Shown here piece by piece: positions 36,637-45,554 of a stretch of DNA of 64,000 bases. The position numbers were made by a program, and so were the translations under genes. Where the stretch lies: positions 1-64,000 of the forward strand of contig CANNIZ010000012.1 of the NCBI GenBank assembly GCA_947505245.1, written 5' to 3'. Origin of the DNA: Pseudomonadota bacterium (GTDB lineage Bacteria; Myxococcota_A; UBA796; GCA-2862545). The notes beneath the pieces were generated by a model that did not search any database, was not told where the DNA came from, and saw only the letters and a program-made list of their open reading frames with translations. How positions within the stretch are numbered: the stretch's first letter is position 1; every line of letters begins with the position of its first letter.

Positions 36637-38466
36637 ATGATCATCCGAACCCTGGCCGTTGGCCTGGCCCTCGCTGCTTCGAGCCCCGCGTGGGCCCTCA
36701 CCTGCGAAGAGATCATGAGCATGGTGGACGTCAACGTCCCCACGAACGTCGTCGTCTCCGCGATGGAAGGCTCCGGTACGCGCTTCTCGACCACCGAGGT
36801 AAAGTGCCTCGTCGATCGTGGCGCCCCCGCCGAGGTCGTGCAGACGGCCCGCAAGATGGGCGGCGCCGCGACCACGAGCGAGCCCCCTCCCACCAAGGCG
36901 AACCCGCCGCCCGCCGATGAAGGCGACGAAGGTGGCCCCGACAAGTTCACCCCGCCGACCGACGCCGCCCCGGAAGAAGGCGCCGAAGGCGACACGAGCG
37001 GGTCTTCCTGCCGAACGCTCGAAGACGCGATCAAGCTGTACAAGGCGAAGAAGCTGCTCACGTCCAGCAAGTCGATCTACGACATGCTCGAGGCGAAGGA
37101 GTGCCCCGAAGAGGAGTCGCGCGGCAGCTACTACCTCGCGAAGAGCCTGTACGACCTGCAGATGTTCCACGGCGCCCAGCACTACTTCATGCAGGTGGTG
37201 CGCAAGGGGCCGAAGAACCCGTACTTCAAGTACGCCCTGCCCAAGCTCGTCACCATCGCAGCGATGACCGGTGACGACACCGAGATCCTGCGGTTCGTCG
37301 ACAAGATCCCGCCCGAGTCGTACCCGCGGCAGGCAAAGAACAACCTGTACTACCTCATGGGCCGCAAGCTCTACGAGGAAGGCAAGCTGTCCGACGCGTC
37401 CAAGTACTTCCAGCAGGTGTCGGCCAAGTCCGAGCTCTACCTCAAGTCCAAGTACTACGAAGGCGTCATCCACAACGAGCGCGGCAAGCTCAAGAGCGCC
37501 GTGAAGTCGTTCCGCGACGTGTACCAGAGCGACATCGCTCCGGAAGACGACCGCCAGAAGAAGGAGTTCGAGGACCTGAAGGACCTCGCACTCATGAACA
37601 TCGCGCGCATCTACTTCGCGCTCGACCGGTTCGACAACGCCGACAACTTCTACTCGAGCGTCGGCCGCGACTCGGCGTACTGGTCCGAGAGCCTGTTCGA
37701 GCGCGCCTACACGCAGTTCTGGGAGAACGACCTGAACGGCTCGCTCGGCCTGCTGCTCACGATCCGCTCGCCCTACTACGCCGACGAGGAGTTCCTCCCC
37801 GAGGCGGACATTCTGCGGTCGCTCGCGTTCTACAACCTCTGCGGCTTCGCCGAGACCGAGCGCATCCTGGTGGACTACCAGAAACGCTACACGCCGATGC
37901 GCGACGAGATGACCGTATTCCTCGAGAAGTACGACAGCGAAGAGGGCCGCAAGCTCGCGGATCAGGCCTACGACCAGTACTTCGTCGAGCCCCACAAGGG
38001 CAGCAAGCTGACGAAGTCACTGTTCCTGCGCATTCTGCGGAACCGCGACCTCGCCGATCTTGTCCGTCACATGGACATGATGGACGAAGAAGAAGCCCTC
38101 ATCGCCGCCCAGAAGGACGCCTGGAAGACGGGCCTCGGCACCCACCTCAACGAGGTGATGGCCGACGACCGCATCAAGCTCAAGCGCCGCGCCGGCATCG
38201 TGCTCATCGACGAGATGAAGCAGGAGCGGGACAACATCGACTCGCTCGGCACGCAGGCCGAGATCATCCGCTTCGAGGTCGTGGACGCCGAGCGCGCCTC
38301 CGCGATTCGCATGTCGTCCCAGGCCGACGTCGACACGCAGGCCGGTCAGAAGATCGACTTCGCGACGTCCACCAAGATCGTGTACTGGCCGTTCAACGGC
38401 GAATTCTGGAAAGACGAGCTCGGGTACTACCGGTACACCGAAGAATCCCAGTGTAATAAGAAGTGA
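36637..38466 (+). CDS. gltC: Periplasmic TPR protein, GltC-like
   Basis: 609 residues with signal peptide MIIRTLAVGLALAASSPAWA. A small N-terminal domain (LTCEEIMSMVDVNVPTNVVV, then CLVDRGAPAEVV near residue 60) resembles that of myxobacterial GltC. It is followed by a Pro/acidic linker (about 85-125) and a long TPR-like helical array (about 130-480, with YYLAKSLYDLQMFHGAQHYF and NNLYYLMGRKLYEEGKLSDA). GltC in Myxococcus is a periplasmic part of the gliding/focal-adhesion machinery. The name rests on motif memory and on the neighbouring barrels and TPR genes; gliding itself is not shown. Confidence 0.7.
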   Translation: MIIRTLAVGLALAASSPAWALTCEEIMSMVDVNVPTNVVVSAMEGSGTRFSTTEVKCLVDRGAPAEVVQTARKMGGAATTSEPPPTKANPPPADEGDEGGPDKFTPPTDAAPEEGAEGDTSGSSCRTLEDAIKLYKAKKLLTSSKSIYDMLEAKECPEEESRGSYYLAKSLYDLQMFHGAQHYFMQVVRKGPKNPYFKYALPKLVTIAAMTGDDTEILRFVDKIPPESYPRQAKNNLYYLMGRKLYEEGKLSDASKYFQQVSAKSELYLKSKYYEGVIHNERGKLKSAVKSFRDVYQSDIAPEDDRQKKEFEDLKDLALMNIARIYFALDRFDNADNFYSSVGRDSAYWSESLFERAYTQFWENDLNGSLGLLLTIRSPYYADEEFLPEADILRSLAFYNLCGFAETERILVDYQKRYTPMRDEMTVFLEKYDSEEGRKLADQAYDQYFVEPHKGSKLTKSLFLRILRNRDLADLVRHMDMMDEEEALIAAQKDAWKTGLGTHLNEVMADDRIKLKRRAGIVLIDEMKQERDNIDSLGTQAEIIRFEVVDAERASAIRMSSQADVDTQAGQKIDFATSTKIVYWPFNGEFWKDELGYYRYTEESQCNKK

Positions 38467-41400
38467 GATTGCGCCCCATGAAATCCAGTTTCATCGCCAT
38501 CCTTCTGTCCTCCCTCCTCGCGTCGAGCGTCGCTCACGCGGAGGAGCCGCGCCGCGTGTTGTCTGCCCGGCAGGCGACGTCCGGCACAGACCAGAGCGAG
38601 GAGTACCAGAAGCTCGCGCAGGAAAAGCGCAAGCAGTCCATCGAGTTCCTGAAGGGCCTGCTGTCGAAAGGCGGCGTCGAAGGCGACCAGAAGGCCGAGA
38701 TGATGCTGCGTCTCGCAGACCTCTACTTCGAAGAGGGCCGCTACCTCTACCTCGGTGAGATGGAAGCCTACGACCTCGAGTACACGAAGTGCTTCAACAC
38801 CGAAGGCTGCGTGTTGGACTCGGTCAAGGCCAACAACACCGTCTCGCACGAGTGGCAGGACAAGGCGATCAAGCTGTACCAGGCCATCCTGAAGGCCTAC
38901 CCGCGGTACGCGCGCGCCGATGAAGCCGTTTACTACCAGGCCGCAGCGCTCAACGACATGGGCCGCAAGGACGAAGCCTGGGAGCAGTTCACCAACGTGG
39001 TGCGCCAGTACCCGGACTCGCAGTGGGTGCCCGACAGCTACGTGCAGATCGGCGAATACCACTTCGCGAAGAACGACGCCTACAAGGCGTTGCTCGCCTA
39101 CAAGAAGGCCACCGCCTACCCCGACACCGACATGTACGGCTTCGCTACGTACAAGTTGGGTTGGTGCTACTACAACGTCGGTGAGTACGACAACGCCATC
39201 GCCACGATGCAGACCGTCGTGAAGCTCGGCATGGCGTCTCAGGACAAGTCAAAGATCCAGCTTCAGGACGAAGCGCTCAACGACCTCGTCCGGTTCTTCG
39301 CCGACGCCGACAAGCTCGACGACGCCGAGACGTATTTCCAGAGCCTCGGCAAGCCCGATCTGTACCTGAAGGCCCTCAAGCGCATCGGCGCCACGTTCTT
39401 CGAACAGGGCAAATGGGAGCAGTGCGTAGCGGTCTACCGCAAGCTCATCGCCGAAAACCCGAACGGCCCTGAAGCGCCCAACTACCAGGTCGAGATCATC
39501 AAGGCCGAGAAGAAGATGGGCAAGAAGGAGGAGATCCTGTCGGAGGTCTCCACCATGCTCAAGACCTACGGCAAGTCGAGCGCGTGGGCGAAGGCCAACG
39601 CGGCGAACCCCGAAGCGCTCAAGACCGCGGGTGACGCGGTCGAATTGCAGGTCCGCCAGGCCGCCGTCGAGTACCACGAGTACGCTCGCAAGCTAAAGAC
39701 CGGCGACGAAGCGAAGGCGTACTACGCGCTCGCCTACAAGTCGTACAAGATGTACCTGGAGGAATTCCCGTCGAATTCGCACGCCTACGAGATGCACTAC
39801 GCGTTCGGCGAGCTCCTGTACAAGGTCAAGCGCTACGACGAGGCGTTCGTCGAGTACATGGCCGTCGTCAAGCTCGACCCGAAGGGCGACAAGTCGAAGT
39901 TCTGCGCCGAGTCCGCCATCTTCGCGGCCGACGAGATGATCAAGAAGGAGCAGGTCACCAACCCGACTCCCACCACGCCGAGCAAAGAGGCGATCCCGCT
40001 CACCGAGTGGGAACAGAAGCTGATCGACGCCTGCGCGCAGTACGCCTCGCTGTACCCGGGCAACGACGCGAAGAACATCGCCATCATCTACAAGTCCGCG
40101 TACCTGCTGTACAACAAGGCGCACTACCCCGAAGCGGCAGCCCTGTTCAACGGCGTGATCGCGATGGACCCGAAGTCGACCCAGGCGATGGACGCGTCGC
40201 ACCTGATGCTCGACCAGTTCAAGATTCAGGAGAACTGGGACGAGCTCAAGAAGAACGCGAAGTTCTACTATGAGCAGCCCGGCCTCGGGAACGAGACGTT
40301 CAAGAAGGAAGTGTACGACATCTACGAGCGCGCTTCGTTCAAGGTGATCGAGGTCAACCTCGCGAAGAACAACGACAAGAGCGCGGCCGCTGACGCGTTC
40401 ATCGCGTTCTATGGCGAGTTCCCCGCGTCCCCTGTCGCCGGGCAGGCGCTGAACAACGCCACCGTCTACTACCGCGAGACGAGCCGCACGGCCGACGAGA
40501 TCAAGACGCGCCACATCCTGGTAGACGACCCGAAGTTCGGGACCAAGACCAAGTACTACTACGATCAGATCGGCGCGCTCGGGTTCAACTACGAGACGAT
40601 CGCGGACTTCGGGAAGGCCGCCGAATACTACGAGAAGCTGTTCGCGCTGTACCAGAAGCGTCCGGTCGGCGAGCAGACCGGGGACGTGCAGAAGCAGGCG
40701 GGCGACGCGCTGTACTCGGCCGCCGTGTTCCGGCGCGCGAGCGGCGGCTGGGAGAAGTCGATCGAGGACTACACGAAGTTCACGGTCACGTTCGCCGCCG
40801 ATCCGCGCGTCACCGACGTGAAGTTCACCATCGCGAAGATCTACGAAGACAACAGCCGCTTCGCAGACGCGGCGACGAAGTACTCGGACTTCTACAAGAC
40901 CGCCGGCAAGGACGTGGCGCCTGACTACACGTACTTCGCGCGCATCCGCTACGGCAAGATGCTCGAGGCTCAGGGCCAGAAGGCGAAGGCCATCGTCGTC
41001 TACACCGAGACGGTCGACCTGTACGACAAGGCCGTAAAGGCCGGCCTGCAGCCGGGCGCCTACACCGAGTTCGTCGCCGAGATGATGTTCATCCTCGCCG
41101 AGCCCGAGTTCGACAAGTACATGGCGCTGAAGATCGCGGGGTCAGGCGGCACGTCGTCGCGCAAGGCCGAAGACAAGGCGATCGAGACGTCCCTGAAGGC
41201 GAAGGCCGGCGCGCTGATGAAGATCGAGGCACGGTACGGAGCCATCATCCAGACCGGCGCCGGCCACTGGGGCCTCGCGTCGCTCGTCAAGCTCGGCCAG
41301 ATCTACGAGAACATGGGCGAGACGCTGAAGACGTCGTCCGTTCCGTACTACCTCGACGCCGATCAGCGCGAGATGTACAAGATGGCCATCGAAGACAAGG

Positions 41401-41612
41401 TCTACCCGCAGACGCAGAAGGCCATCGCGGCTTACTCCGCGGCCCTCGGCAAGGCGTACGAGCTCACGCTGTACGACGAAGACACCGCCCTCGCGACCCG
41501 TCGCCTCGGTGTGCTCGCCCCCGACGACTACCCGGGCCTGTTCGAGAAGGTCCAAGAGCCCCACTACACGTCCACGGGCTCGCACCACTACGACTTCGAG
41601 AAGGAACTCTGA
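38463..41612 (+). CDS. Large periplasmic TPR protein, GltD (AgmU)-like
   Basis: 1049 residues from the GTG at 38463 (overlapping the upstream stop as GTGA), or 1044 from ATG 38478, which gives the cleaner signal peptide MKSSFIAILLSSLLASSVAHA. The rest is almost entirely TPR-like helices (AVYYQAAALNDMGRKDEAWE, YGFATYKLGWCYYNVGEYDN, SYKMYLEEFPSNSHAYEMHY), with a more divergent C-terminal quarter. Size, location and position between GltC- and GltE-like genes fit GltD/AgmU, a periplasmic scaffold in Myxococcus. It probably links inner- and outer-membrane components. Confidence 0.7.
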   Translation: MRLRPMKSSFIAILLSSLLASSVAHAEEPRRVLSARQATSGTDQSEEYQKLAQEKRKQSIEFLKGLLSKGGVEGDQKAEMMLRLADLYFEEGRYLYLGEMEAYDLEYTKCFNTEGCVLDSVKANNTVSHEWQDKAIKLYQAILKAYPRYARADEAVYYQAAALNDMGRKDEAWEQFTNVVRQYPDSQWVPDSYVQIGEYHFAKNDAYKALLAYKKATAYPDTDMYGFATYKLGWCYYNVGEYDNAIATMQTVVKLGMASQDKSKIQLQDEALNDLVRFFADADKLDDAETYFQSLGKPDLYLKALKRIGATFFEQGKWEQCVAVYRKLIAENPNGPEAPNYQVEIIKAEKKMGKKEEILSEVSTMLKTYGKSSAWAKANAANPEALKTAGDAVELQVRQAAVEYHEYARKLKTGDEAKAYYALAYKSYKMYLEEFPSNSHAYEMHYAFGELLYKVKRYDEAFVEYMAVVKLDPKGDKSKFCAESAIFAADEMIKKEQVTNPTPTTPSKEAIPLTEWEQKLIDACAQYASLYPGNDAKNIAIIYKSAYLLYNKAHYPEAAALFNGVIAMDPKSTQAMDASHLMLDQFKIQENWDELKKNAKFYYEQPGLGNETFKKEVYDIYERASFKVIEVNLAKNNDKSAAADAFIAFYGEFPASPVAGQALNNATVYYRETSRTADEIKTRHILVDDPKFGTKTKYYYDQIGALGFNYETIADFGKAAEYYEKLFALYQKRPVGEQTGDVQKQAGDALYSAAVFRRASGGWEKSIEDYTKFTVTFAADPRVTDVKFTIAKIYEDNSRFADAATKYSDFYKTAGKDVAPDYTYFARIRYGKMLEAQGQKAKAIVVYTETVDLYDKAVKAGLQPGAYTEFVAEMMFILAEPEFDKYMALKIAGSGGTSSRKAEDKAIETSLKAKAGALMKIEARYGAIIQTGAGHWGLASLVKLGQIYENMGETLKTSSVPYYLDADQREMYKMAIEDKVYPQTQKAIAAYSAALGKAYELTLYDEDTALATRRLGVLAPDDYPGLFEKVQEPHYTSTGSHHYDFEKEL

Positions 41613-43144
41613 TGCGACTGCAACCTCTGGCTACGCTCGCCTTCGGCTCGCTGCGCGCTTCGCTTGCGAACCTCGCGCTCGTTTCGTTCTTCGCTGTCGG
41701 CATCGTAACGATCGAAGCCGGCTGCCCCAAGGGCGGCCCCACGATCACCGAAGAAGACAAGGTCGACCCGGTCAAGCAGTACCAGTTTGGCGTCAGCCTG
41801 CTGAGCTCGCCCGACAAGGACGGCATCATCCAGTACACGCAGGCGTACACGGCGTTCACCACCGCCGCCGAGCTGTTCGACGGCAAGGGCAAGCAGGGCG
41901 ACGGCGCGAAGGCGCACTTCAACGCCGCCTGGACCGCCGAGGTCATGAACAACCCCGCCGACGCCGAGAAGCACTACCGGCTCGCGTTCGACGGGGACCC
42001 CGCCTACGACAAGGCGATGTTCTCGCTCGCCCGCGTCCTGACCGACAACGGCAAGGCGCCCGAAGCCATCGCGCTCTACCGCGCGTTCATCGCCGCCCAC
42101 GCCGACCGCGTCGACGTCCGAAACGACCTGATCGCGGCGCTGTCCTCCGGCAAGCTGTACGACGAGGCGTTCAAGGAAGCCCAGGACGTGCTCCTGAAGG
42201 ACCCGAAGAACGCGGCCGTCTACCGCGCCCTGTCGTCGATGTACTACTCGCAGGGCAACTACAGCATGTCCGCGCTGTGCGCCGAGAAGTCGTTGGCGCT
42301 CAACGAAGGCGACACGGGCACGTACAACAACCTCGGCGTCACGTACCTCCTGCAGAAGAAGGAGTCCGAGGCGATCGCCGAGTTCAAGACGGCGCTCAAG
42401 CTCGATCCGAAGAACTTCGAAGCGAACATGAACCTCGGGTTCGTCGCGCTGAACTCGGGCGACTACGCGCTCGCGCTCGCGTGCCTGCAGAAGGCCGTGG
42501 ACGTGAACCCGCAGTCCCTCGACGCCAAGCTGGGCCTCGCGGTCGCGCTGCGCGGCAACAAGGACTTCACGAAGTCCGCGTCGATGTACGACGAGATCAT
42601 CAAGGCCGACCCGCAGAACGAGGTCGCGTACTTCAACGCCGCAACGCTGCACTCGAAGTACACGAAGGACTTCACGCGCGCCCAGGCCTACCTCGACGAC
42701 TACATCGCGATGAAGGCCGGCTCCCTCAGCCCGAGCGACGAAGTCTTCACCTTCAAGGAAGAGATCACGAAGGAGAAGACGGCCCAGGAGGCTCGTATCG
42801 CCGAGCAGAAGCGCCTGGAAGCCGAGAAGAAGGAGCGCGAAGCGCGCGCAATGGCGGCCCTCACCGAGCTGCAAGCCCTGGTCACGGAAGTCTCCACCAA
42901 GGTGAAGGCGTGCCCGCCCGAGGTTCAGGAAGAAGTGAACCTGATGATCGAGCAGGCCAATCAGGTCATCACCGACAAGGACACCGGCATGGCCACCGAC
43001 GTGAAGTCGATGTTCACCGATTACTACGGCCCGATGGTAAATGAATGCGCAGCGGGTGCCGCGCCGTCCGAGACGCCGGTGGAGGGAACTCCCGCCCCCA
43101 CGCCGCCGGCCGAGACGCCAGCGCCCGTCCCCGCTCCGCAGTAA
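41612..43144 (+). CDS. gltE: TPR lipoprotein, GltE (AglT)-like
   Basis: 510 residues, ATG overlapping the upstream stop (TGATG). An unusually long leader ends in the lipobox EAGC (Cys38). At least seven TPR motifs follow (FSLARVLTDNGKAPEAIALY, YNNLGVTYLLQKKESEAIAE, NMNLGFVALNSGDYALALAC), then a charged coiled coil (about 390-425), a pair of Cys and a Pro/Ala/Thr-rich tail. It matches the myxobacterial TPR lipoprotein GltE in layout. Its signal peptide is largely encoded by a copy of the dispersed repeat (41629-41669). Confidence 0.72.
   Translation: MRLQPLATLAFGSLRASLANLALVSFFAVGIVTIEAGCPKGGPTITEEDKVDPVKQYQFGVSLLSSPDKDGIIQYTQAYTAFTTAAELFDGKGKQGDGAKAHFNAAWTAEVMNNPADAEKHYRLAFDGDPAYDKAMFSLARVLTDNGKAPEAIALYRAFIAAHADRVDVRNDLIAALSSGKLYDEAFKEAQDVLLKDPKNAAVYRALSSMYYSQGNYSMSALCAEKSLALNEGDTGTYNNLGVTYLLQKKESEAIAEFKTALKLDPKNFEANMNLGFVALNSGDYALALACLQKAVDVNPQSLDAKLGLAVALRGNKDFTKSASMYDEIIKADPQNEVAYFNAATLHSKYTKDFTRAQAYLDDYIAMKAGSLSPSDEVFTFKEEITKEKTAQEARIAEQKRLEAEKKEREARAMAALTELQALVTEVSTKVKACPPEVQEEVNLMIEQANQVITDKDTGMATDVKSMFTDYYGPMVNECAAGAAPSETPVEGTPAPTPPAETPAPVPAPQ
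41629..41669 (+). repeat. Dispersed GC-rich repeat, copy C, inside the gltE-like leader
   Basis: GGCTACGCTCGCCTTCGG, then CTCGCTGCGCGCTTCGCTTGCG. The second block of 22 bases is identical to the complement of copy D at 60738-60759. It is translated as ATLAFGSLRASLAN, most of the N-terminal half of the lipoprotein signal sequence. Confidence 0.75.
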
Positions 43145-43180
43145 ACTCCTTCATTCGCAACACGTTCTCTGGAGGTCGCG

Positions 43181-43447
43181 ATGTTTCGCCTTCTCACTTG
43201 CACCCTCGCTCTCGTCGTCGGTTCCGCTGCTTACGCCCAGGATGAAGTCGACGAAGAGACCGGTCGCCGCATCAAGTACAGCGAGCGCACCGAGATCGAC
43301 TTCGAATCCGTCGACGTCAACGGCGAGCTCGTGAAGCCCGAAGGCTCCCTGCTGCTCGACCGCAAGCGCGCGAGCTTCAACCCGCTCATCCGCCTGCGCG
43401 AGGACTTCAACGAAGAGATGAAGAACTCGGTCGACGAGATCAAGTAA
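43181..43447 (+). CDS. cglF: Small exported protein, CglF-like
   Basis: 88 residues with signal peptide MFRLLTCTLALVVGSAAYA; the mature protein is only about 68 residues and highly charged. The phrases RTEIDFESVDVNGELVKPEG and FNPLIRLREDFNEEMKNSVD resemble the small myxobacterial gliding protein CglF. GGAGG is 5 bases upstream of the ATG at 43181. It lies in the same orientation between the GltE-like gene and another barrel gene. Family assignment is from memory of conserved phrases and is moderately sure. Confidence 0.68.
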   Translation: MFRLLTCTLALVVGSAAYAQDEVDEETGRRIKYSERTEIDFESVDVNGELVKPEGSLLLDRKRASFNPLIRLREDFNEEMKNSVDEIK

Positions 43448-43461
43448 GACCCCTTTATTAC

Positions 43462-43476
43462 GCCGCCTCAGGCGGC
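43462..43476 (+). terminator. Intra-cluster hairpin, not a clear terminator
   Basis: GCCGCC-TCA-GGCGGC forms a perfect six-pair GC stem 15 bases after the CglF-like stop. There is no T-run after it, so intrinsic termination is unlikely; it may protect or separate mRNA segments. The flanking direct repeat TACGCCGCC occurs at 43460 and 43489. Confidence 0.4.
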
Positions 43477-43512
43477 CGCGCGCTGCACTACGCCGCCCAG
43501 AAAGGATTTCCG

Positions 43513-44265
43513 ATGCGTTGGACTCTTGCCCTGCTGCTCTCGCTCTCGCCCCTCACCGCGCTCGCTGCGTCGGGAGACGACTACGAGGATCTCGACGAGC
43601 CCGGTGGCAAGCGCAAGCCCACCACGGACGAAGAGACGGACTCCACGAAGCCCGTGCGCGCCGAGCTCGTACGCGAGATCGAGCGCGGCTTCTACCTGAA
43701 GTCGGCGATCGGCTCCACGTCGTACCTGCTCACGTACGGCGGCACGCCGTATGGCTCGGTCCTGCGCGCGGGCACGTCGCTCTCGCTCGTGGTCGGGCAG
43801 GACTTCGTGGACAACGAGAAGAACTCGATGGCCTGGGAAGTCGCGTTCAACCAGGGCGTCCACAACGGCTTGAACTGGGTCACGGCTTCGCAGGGCATCC
43901 GCGCGGGCCAGATCAACCCCGCGGCGGCCATCCAGGGCGACACACGCACGTTCTCGGGCCTCGCGAACTTCGAGTACAGCATCTACCCCAACCGTCGCGT
44001 GGGCGTCGGCGTCCGGGCCGGCGGCGGCATCATGTTCGCCCCGATGTTGCTCGGCTCCCTCGGGGCCACGCAGGACGTGTTCCCCGCGTTCAACTCGACG
44101 CTCGCCGTGCACCAGGGCCCGCACCCCGTCGTGTTCGGCGGCCCGACGTTCGAGTACTACACGAAGCTCTCGCACTTCTCTGTCGGCCTCGACGCGGACG
44201 TCAGCTACACGATCGGCTTCGACCTGGGCGTGATGACGAACGGCTACATGAAGTTCACCTTCTGA
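43513..44265 (+). CDS. Exported outer-membrane beta-barrel protein, CglE- or GltH-like
   Basis: 250 residues with signal peptide MRWTLALLLSLSPLTALA. An acidic Lys/Pro linker (about 20-50) precedes a barrel-like body: IERGFYLKSAIGSTSYLLTY, GTSLSLVVGQDFVDNEKNSM, ANFEYSIYPNRRVGVGVRAG and a terminal strand ending in Phe (GYMKFTF), typical of BAM substrates. It is not close to the two GltA/B-like barrels. By position it is probably another outer-membrane part of the Glt-like assembly; which one is not certain. Confidence 0.68.
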   Translation: MRWTLALLLSLSPLTALAASGDDYEDLDEPGGKRKPTTDEETDSTKPVRAELVREIERGFYLKSAIGSTSYLLTYGGTPYGSVLRAGTSLSLVVGQDFVDNEKNSMAWEVAFNQGVHNGLNWVTASQGIRAGQINPAAAIQGDTRTFSGLANFEYSIYPNRRVGVGVRAGGGIMFAPMLLGSLGATQDVFPAFNSTLAVHQGPHPVVFGGPTFEYYTKLSHFSVGLDADVSYTIGFDLGVMTNGYMKFTF

Positions 44266-44301
44266 GCTCGGTGCGGCGCTTCCCCCTGCGAGGCCGCGTA
44301 C

Positions 44302-44538
44302 ATGTCCAATCCTTCCGGAATCCTCGTCGTGGTGGCCCACCCCTACGGAGACTTGGTCGTGCCGTTGGAGACCTGGATGAGGACCGGACCGGGCCCGCGA
44401 ACCCTGGTCCAGCTCCGCGCTGCAAAGGACGCCGCGACCGGGGAGCCTCTGCCGCTCTCCGTGGTCCCTTTTGGCTACCGCAACACGGACTTCGAACGAT
44501 TCCTGATCCGCTGGCGAATCCTGCGCTCGCCGTGGTGA
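44302..44538 (+). CDS. Small hypothetical protein
   Basis: 78 residues. It starts 36 bases after the barrel gene in the same direction. It begins with a hydrophobic strand (GILVVVAHPYGDLVVPLETW) and ends basic and aromatic (FERFLIRWRILRSPW). There is no export signal or recognised family. Shine-Dalgarno sequence is weak (GAGG 12 bases upstream). Accepted mainly on spacing and balanced composition. Confidence 0.45.
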   Translation: MSNPSGILVVVAHPYGDLVVPLETWMRTGPGPRTLVQLRAAKDAATGEPLPLSVVPFGYRNTDFERFLIRWRILRSPW

Positions 44539-44547
44539 CTGCCGGAA

Positions 44548-45546
44548 TCAGCGAAATGCACTTGCCAGCGCGGTGAGGCTCTTGTCCCACCGCGCGAGGT
44601 TCCCGCGGTGGCCGCCAGCGTACTCTTCATAGGTGACGGGAATCGCGGCCTCGTCGAGGCGGCGCTTGAACCGCCGGGCGCCGAACTGCAGCCCGTACTC
44701 GTCGCGTTCACCGACGTCGACGAACAACAGCGACAGGCGCCGGAGGGCGGCGAGATCGCGCACACACGGGTCGAAGCGCGACCAACTGCGCAGGAGGTCG
44801 AAGTCGACCACGCCGGCCGCGTCGATCGGGAGGTGCGCGGGGATCGGCTTGCGGTCGGCGTCGCCGCTGTACGCACACGCCATGCACAGCCAGTTGAGGC
44901 CCGCGAAGTCGACGGCCGACGGCTCGTCCTTCGCCCAGAACGCCGCGACAAACCGCTCGACGCCGCCCGCTGCCGTCCAGGCGCGCAGCGCCGGCACGAG
45001 GTCGGCGAGGTAGCACAGGTCAAAGCCGAGGTCGCCGGAGTGGCAGGCGACCGCGTCGAAGCGACCCGGCCGTTCGAGGGCGAGGTGGAGCGCGCCAAAG
45101 CCCCCGCTCGACCGCCCGGCGACGCCCCACCGGCCGCTCGTTCCGAGCGTGCGGTCCACGTACGGCACGAGCTCGTCGGCGAGCCAGGTCGCGTAGTTTC
45201 CGATCCCCGGCGAATCCACGTACTGGCAGCCGCCGAGCGAGGTCATCACGTCGGGCATCACGGCGACGAACGGGGGACATCCCGCGGCGATCAGGCGGTC
45301 GATCCGGGCGGAGATTGGCATGTCGGAGAGCCCGCGCGCGAGCAGCTTCTCGCCCGTGCCCGAGTAGCCCGGCAGCAGCAGGACCGCGGGCAGACCGCGG
45401 CCGTCCGAGCCCGGTGGCGTGTACACGAACACGTCGCGGACGTGGGGATCGCGCCACGGGTTGCCGACGAGCGCGGACGATTCGTGCCGGAGTTGGTGGA
45501 CGGTGCCCCGCGCGGGCGGGTCGAGGTGCGGAAATGGAGCAGGCAT
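44548..45546 (-). CDS. Alpha/beta-hydrolase, esterase D / enterochelin-esterase-like
   Basis: 332 residues. The nucleophile elbow GRSSGGFGALH is near residue 145, preceded by PAVLLLPGYSGTG (oxyanion region). A late Asp lies in LLFVDVGERDEYG and the catalytic His in EYAGGHRGN near 315. The N-terminal VFVYTPPG matches the esterase family that includes Fes and mycolyltransferase-like enzymes. No signal peptide is seen, so it is likely cytoplasmic. It is last in a minus-strand operon with def, a TPR gene and a VanZ-like gene, 8 bases after the latter. Confidence 0.82.
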   Translation of the reverse strand: MPAPFPHLDPPARGTVHQLRHESSALVGNPWRDPHVRDVFVYTPPGSDGRGLPAVLLLPGYSGTGEKLLARGLSDMPISARIDRLIAAGCPPFVAVMPDVMTSLGGCQYVDSPGIGNYATWLADELVPYVDRTLGTSGRWGVAGRSSGGFGALHLALERPGRFDAVACHSGDLGFDLCYLADLVPALRAWTAAGGVERFVAAFWAKDEPSAVDFAGLNWLCMACAYSGDADRKPIPAHLPIDAAGVVDFDLLRSWSRFDPCVRDLAALRRLSLLFVDVGERDEYGLQFGARRFKRRLDEAAIPVTYEEYAGGHRGNLARWDKSLTALASAFR

Positions 45547-45554
45547 CCGGAAGG

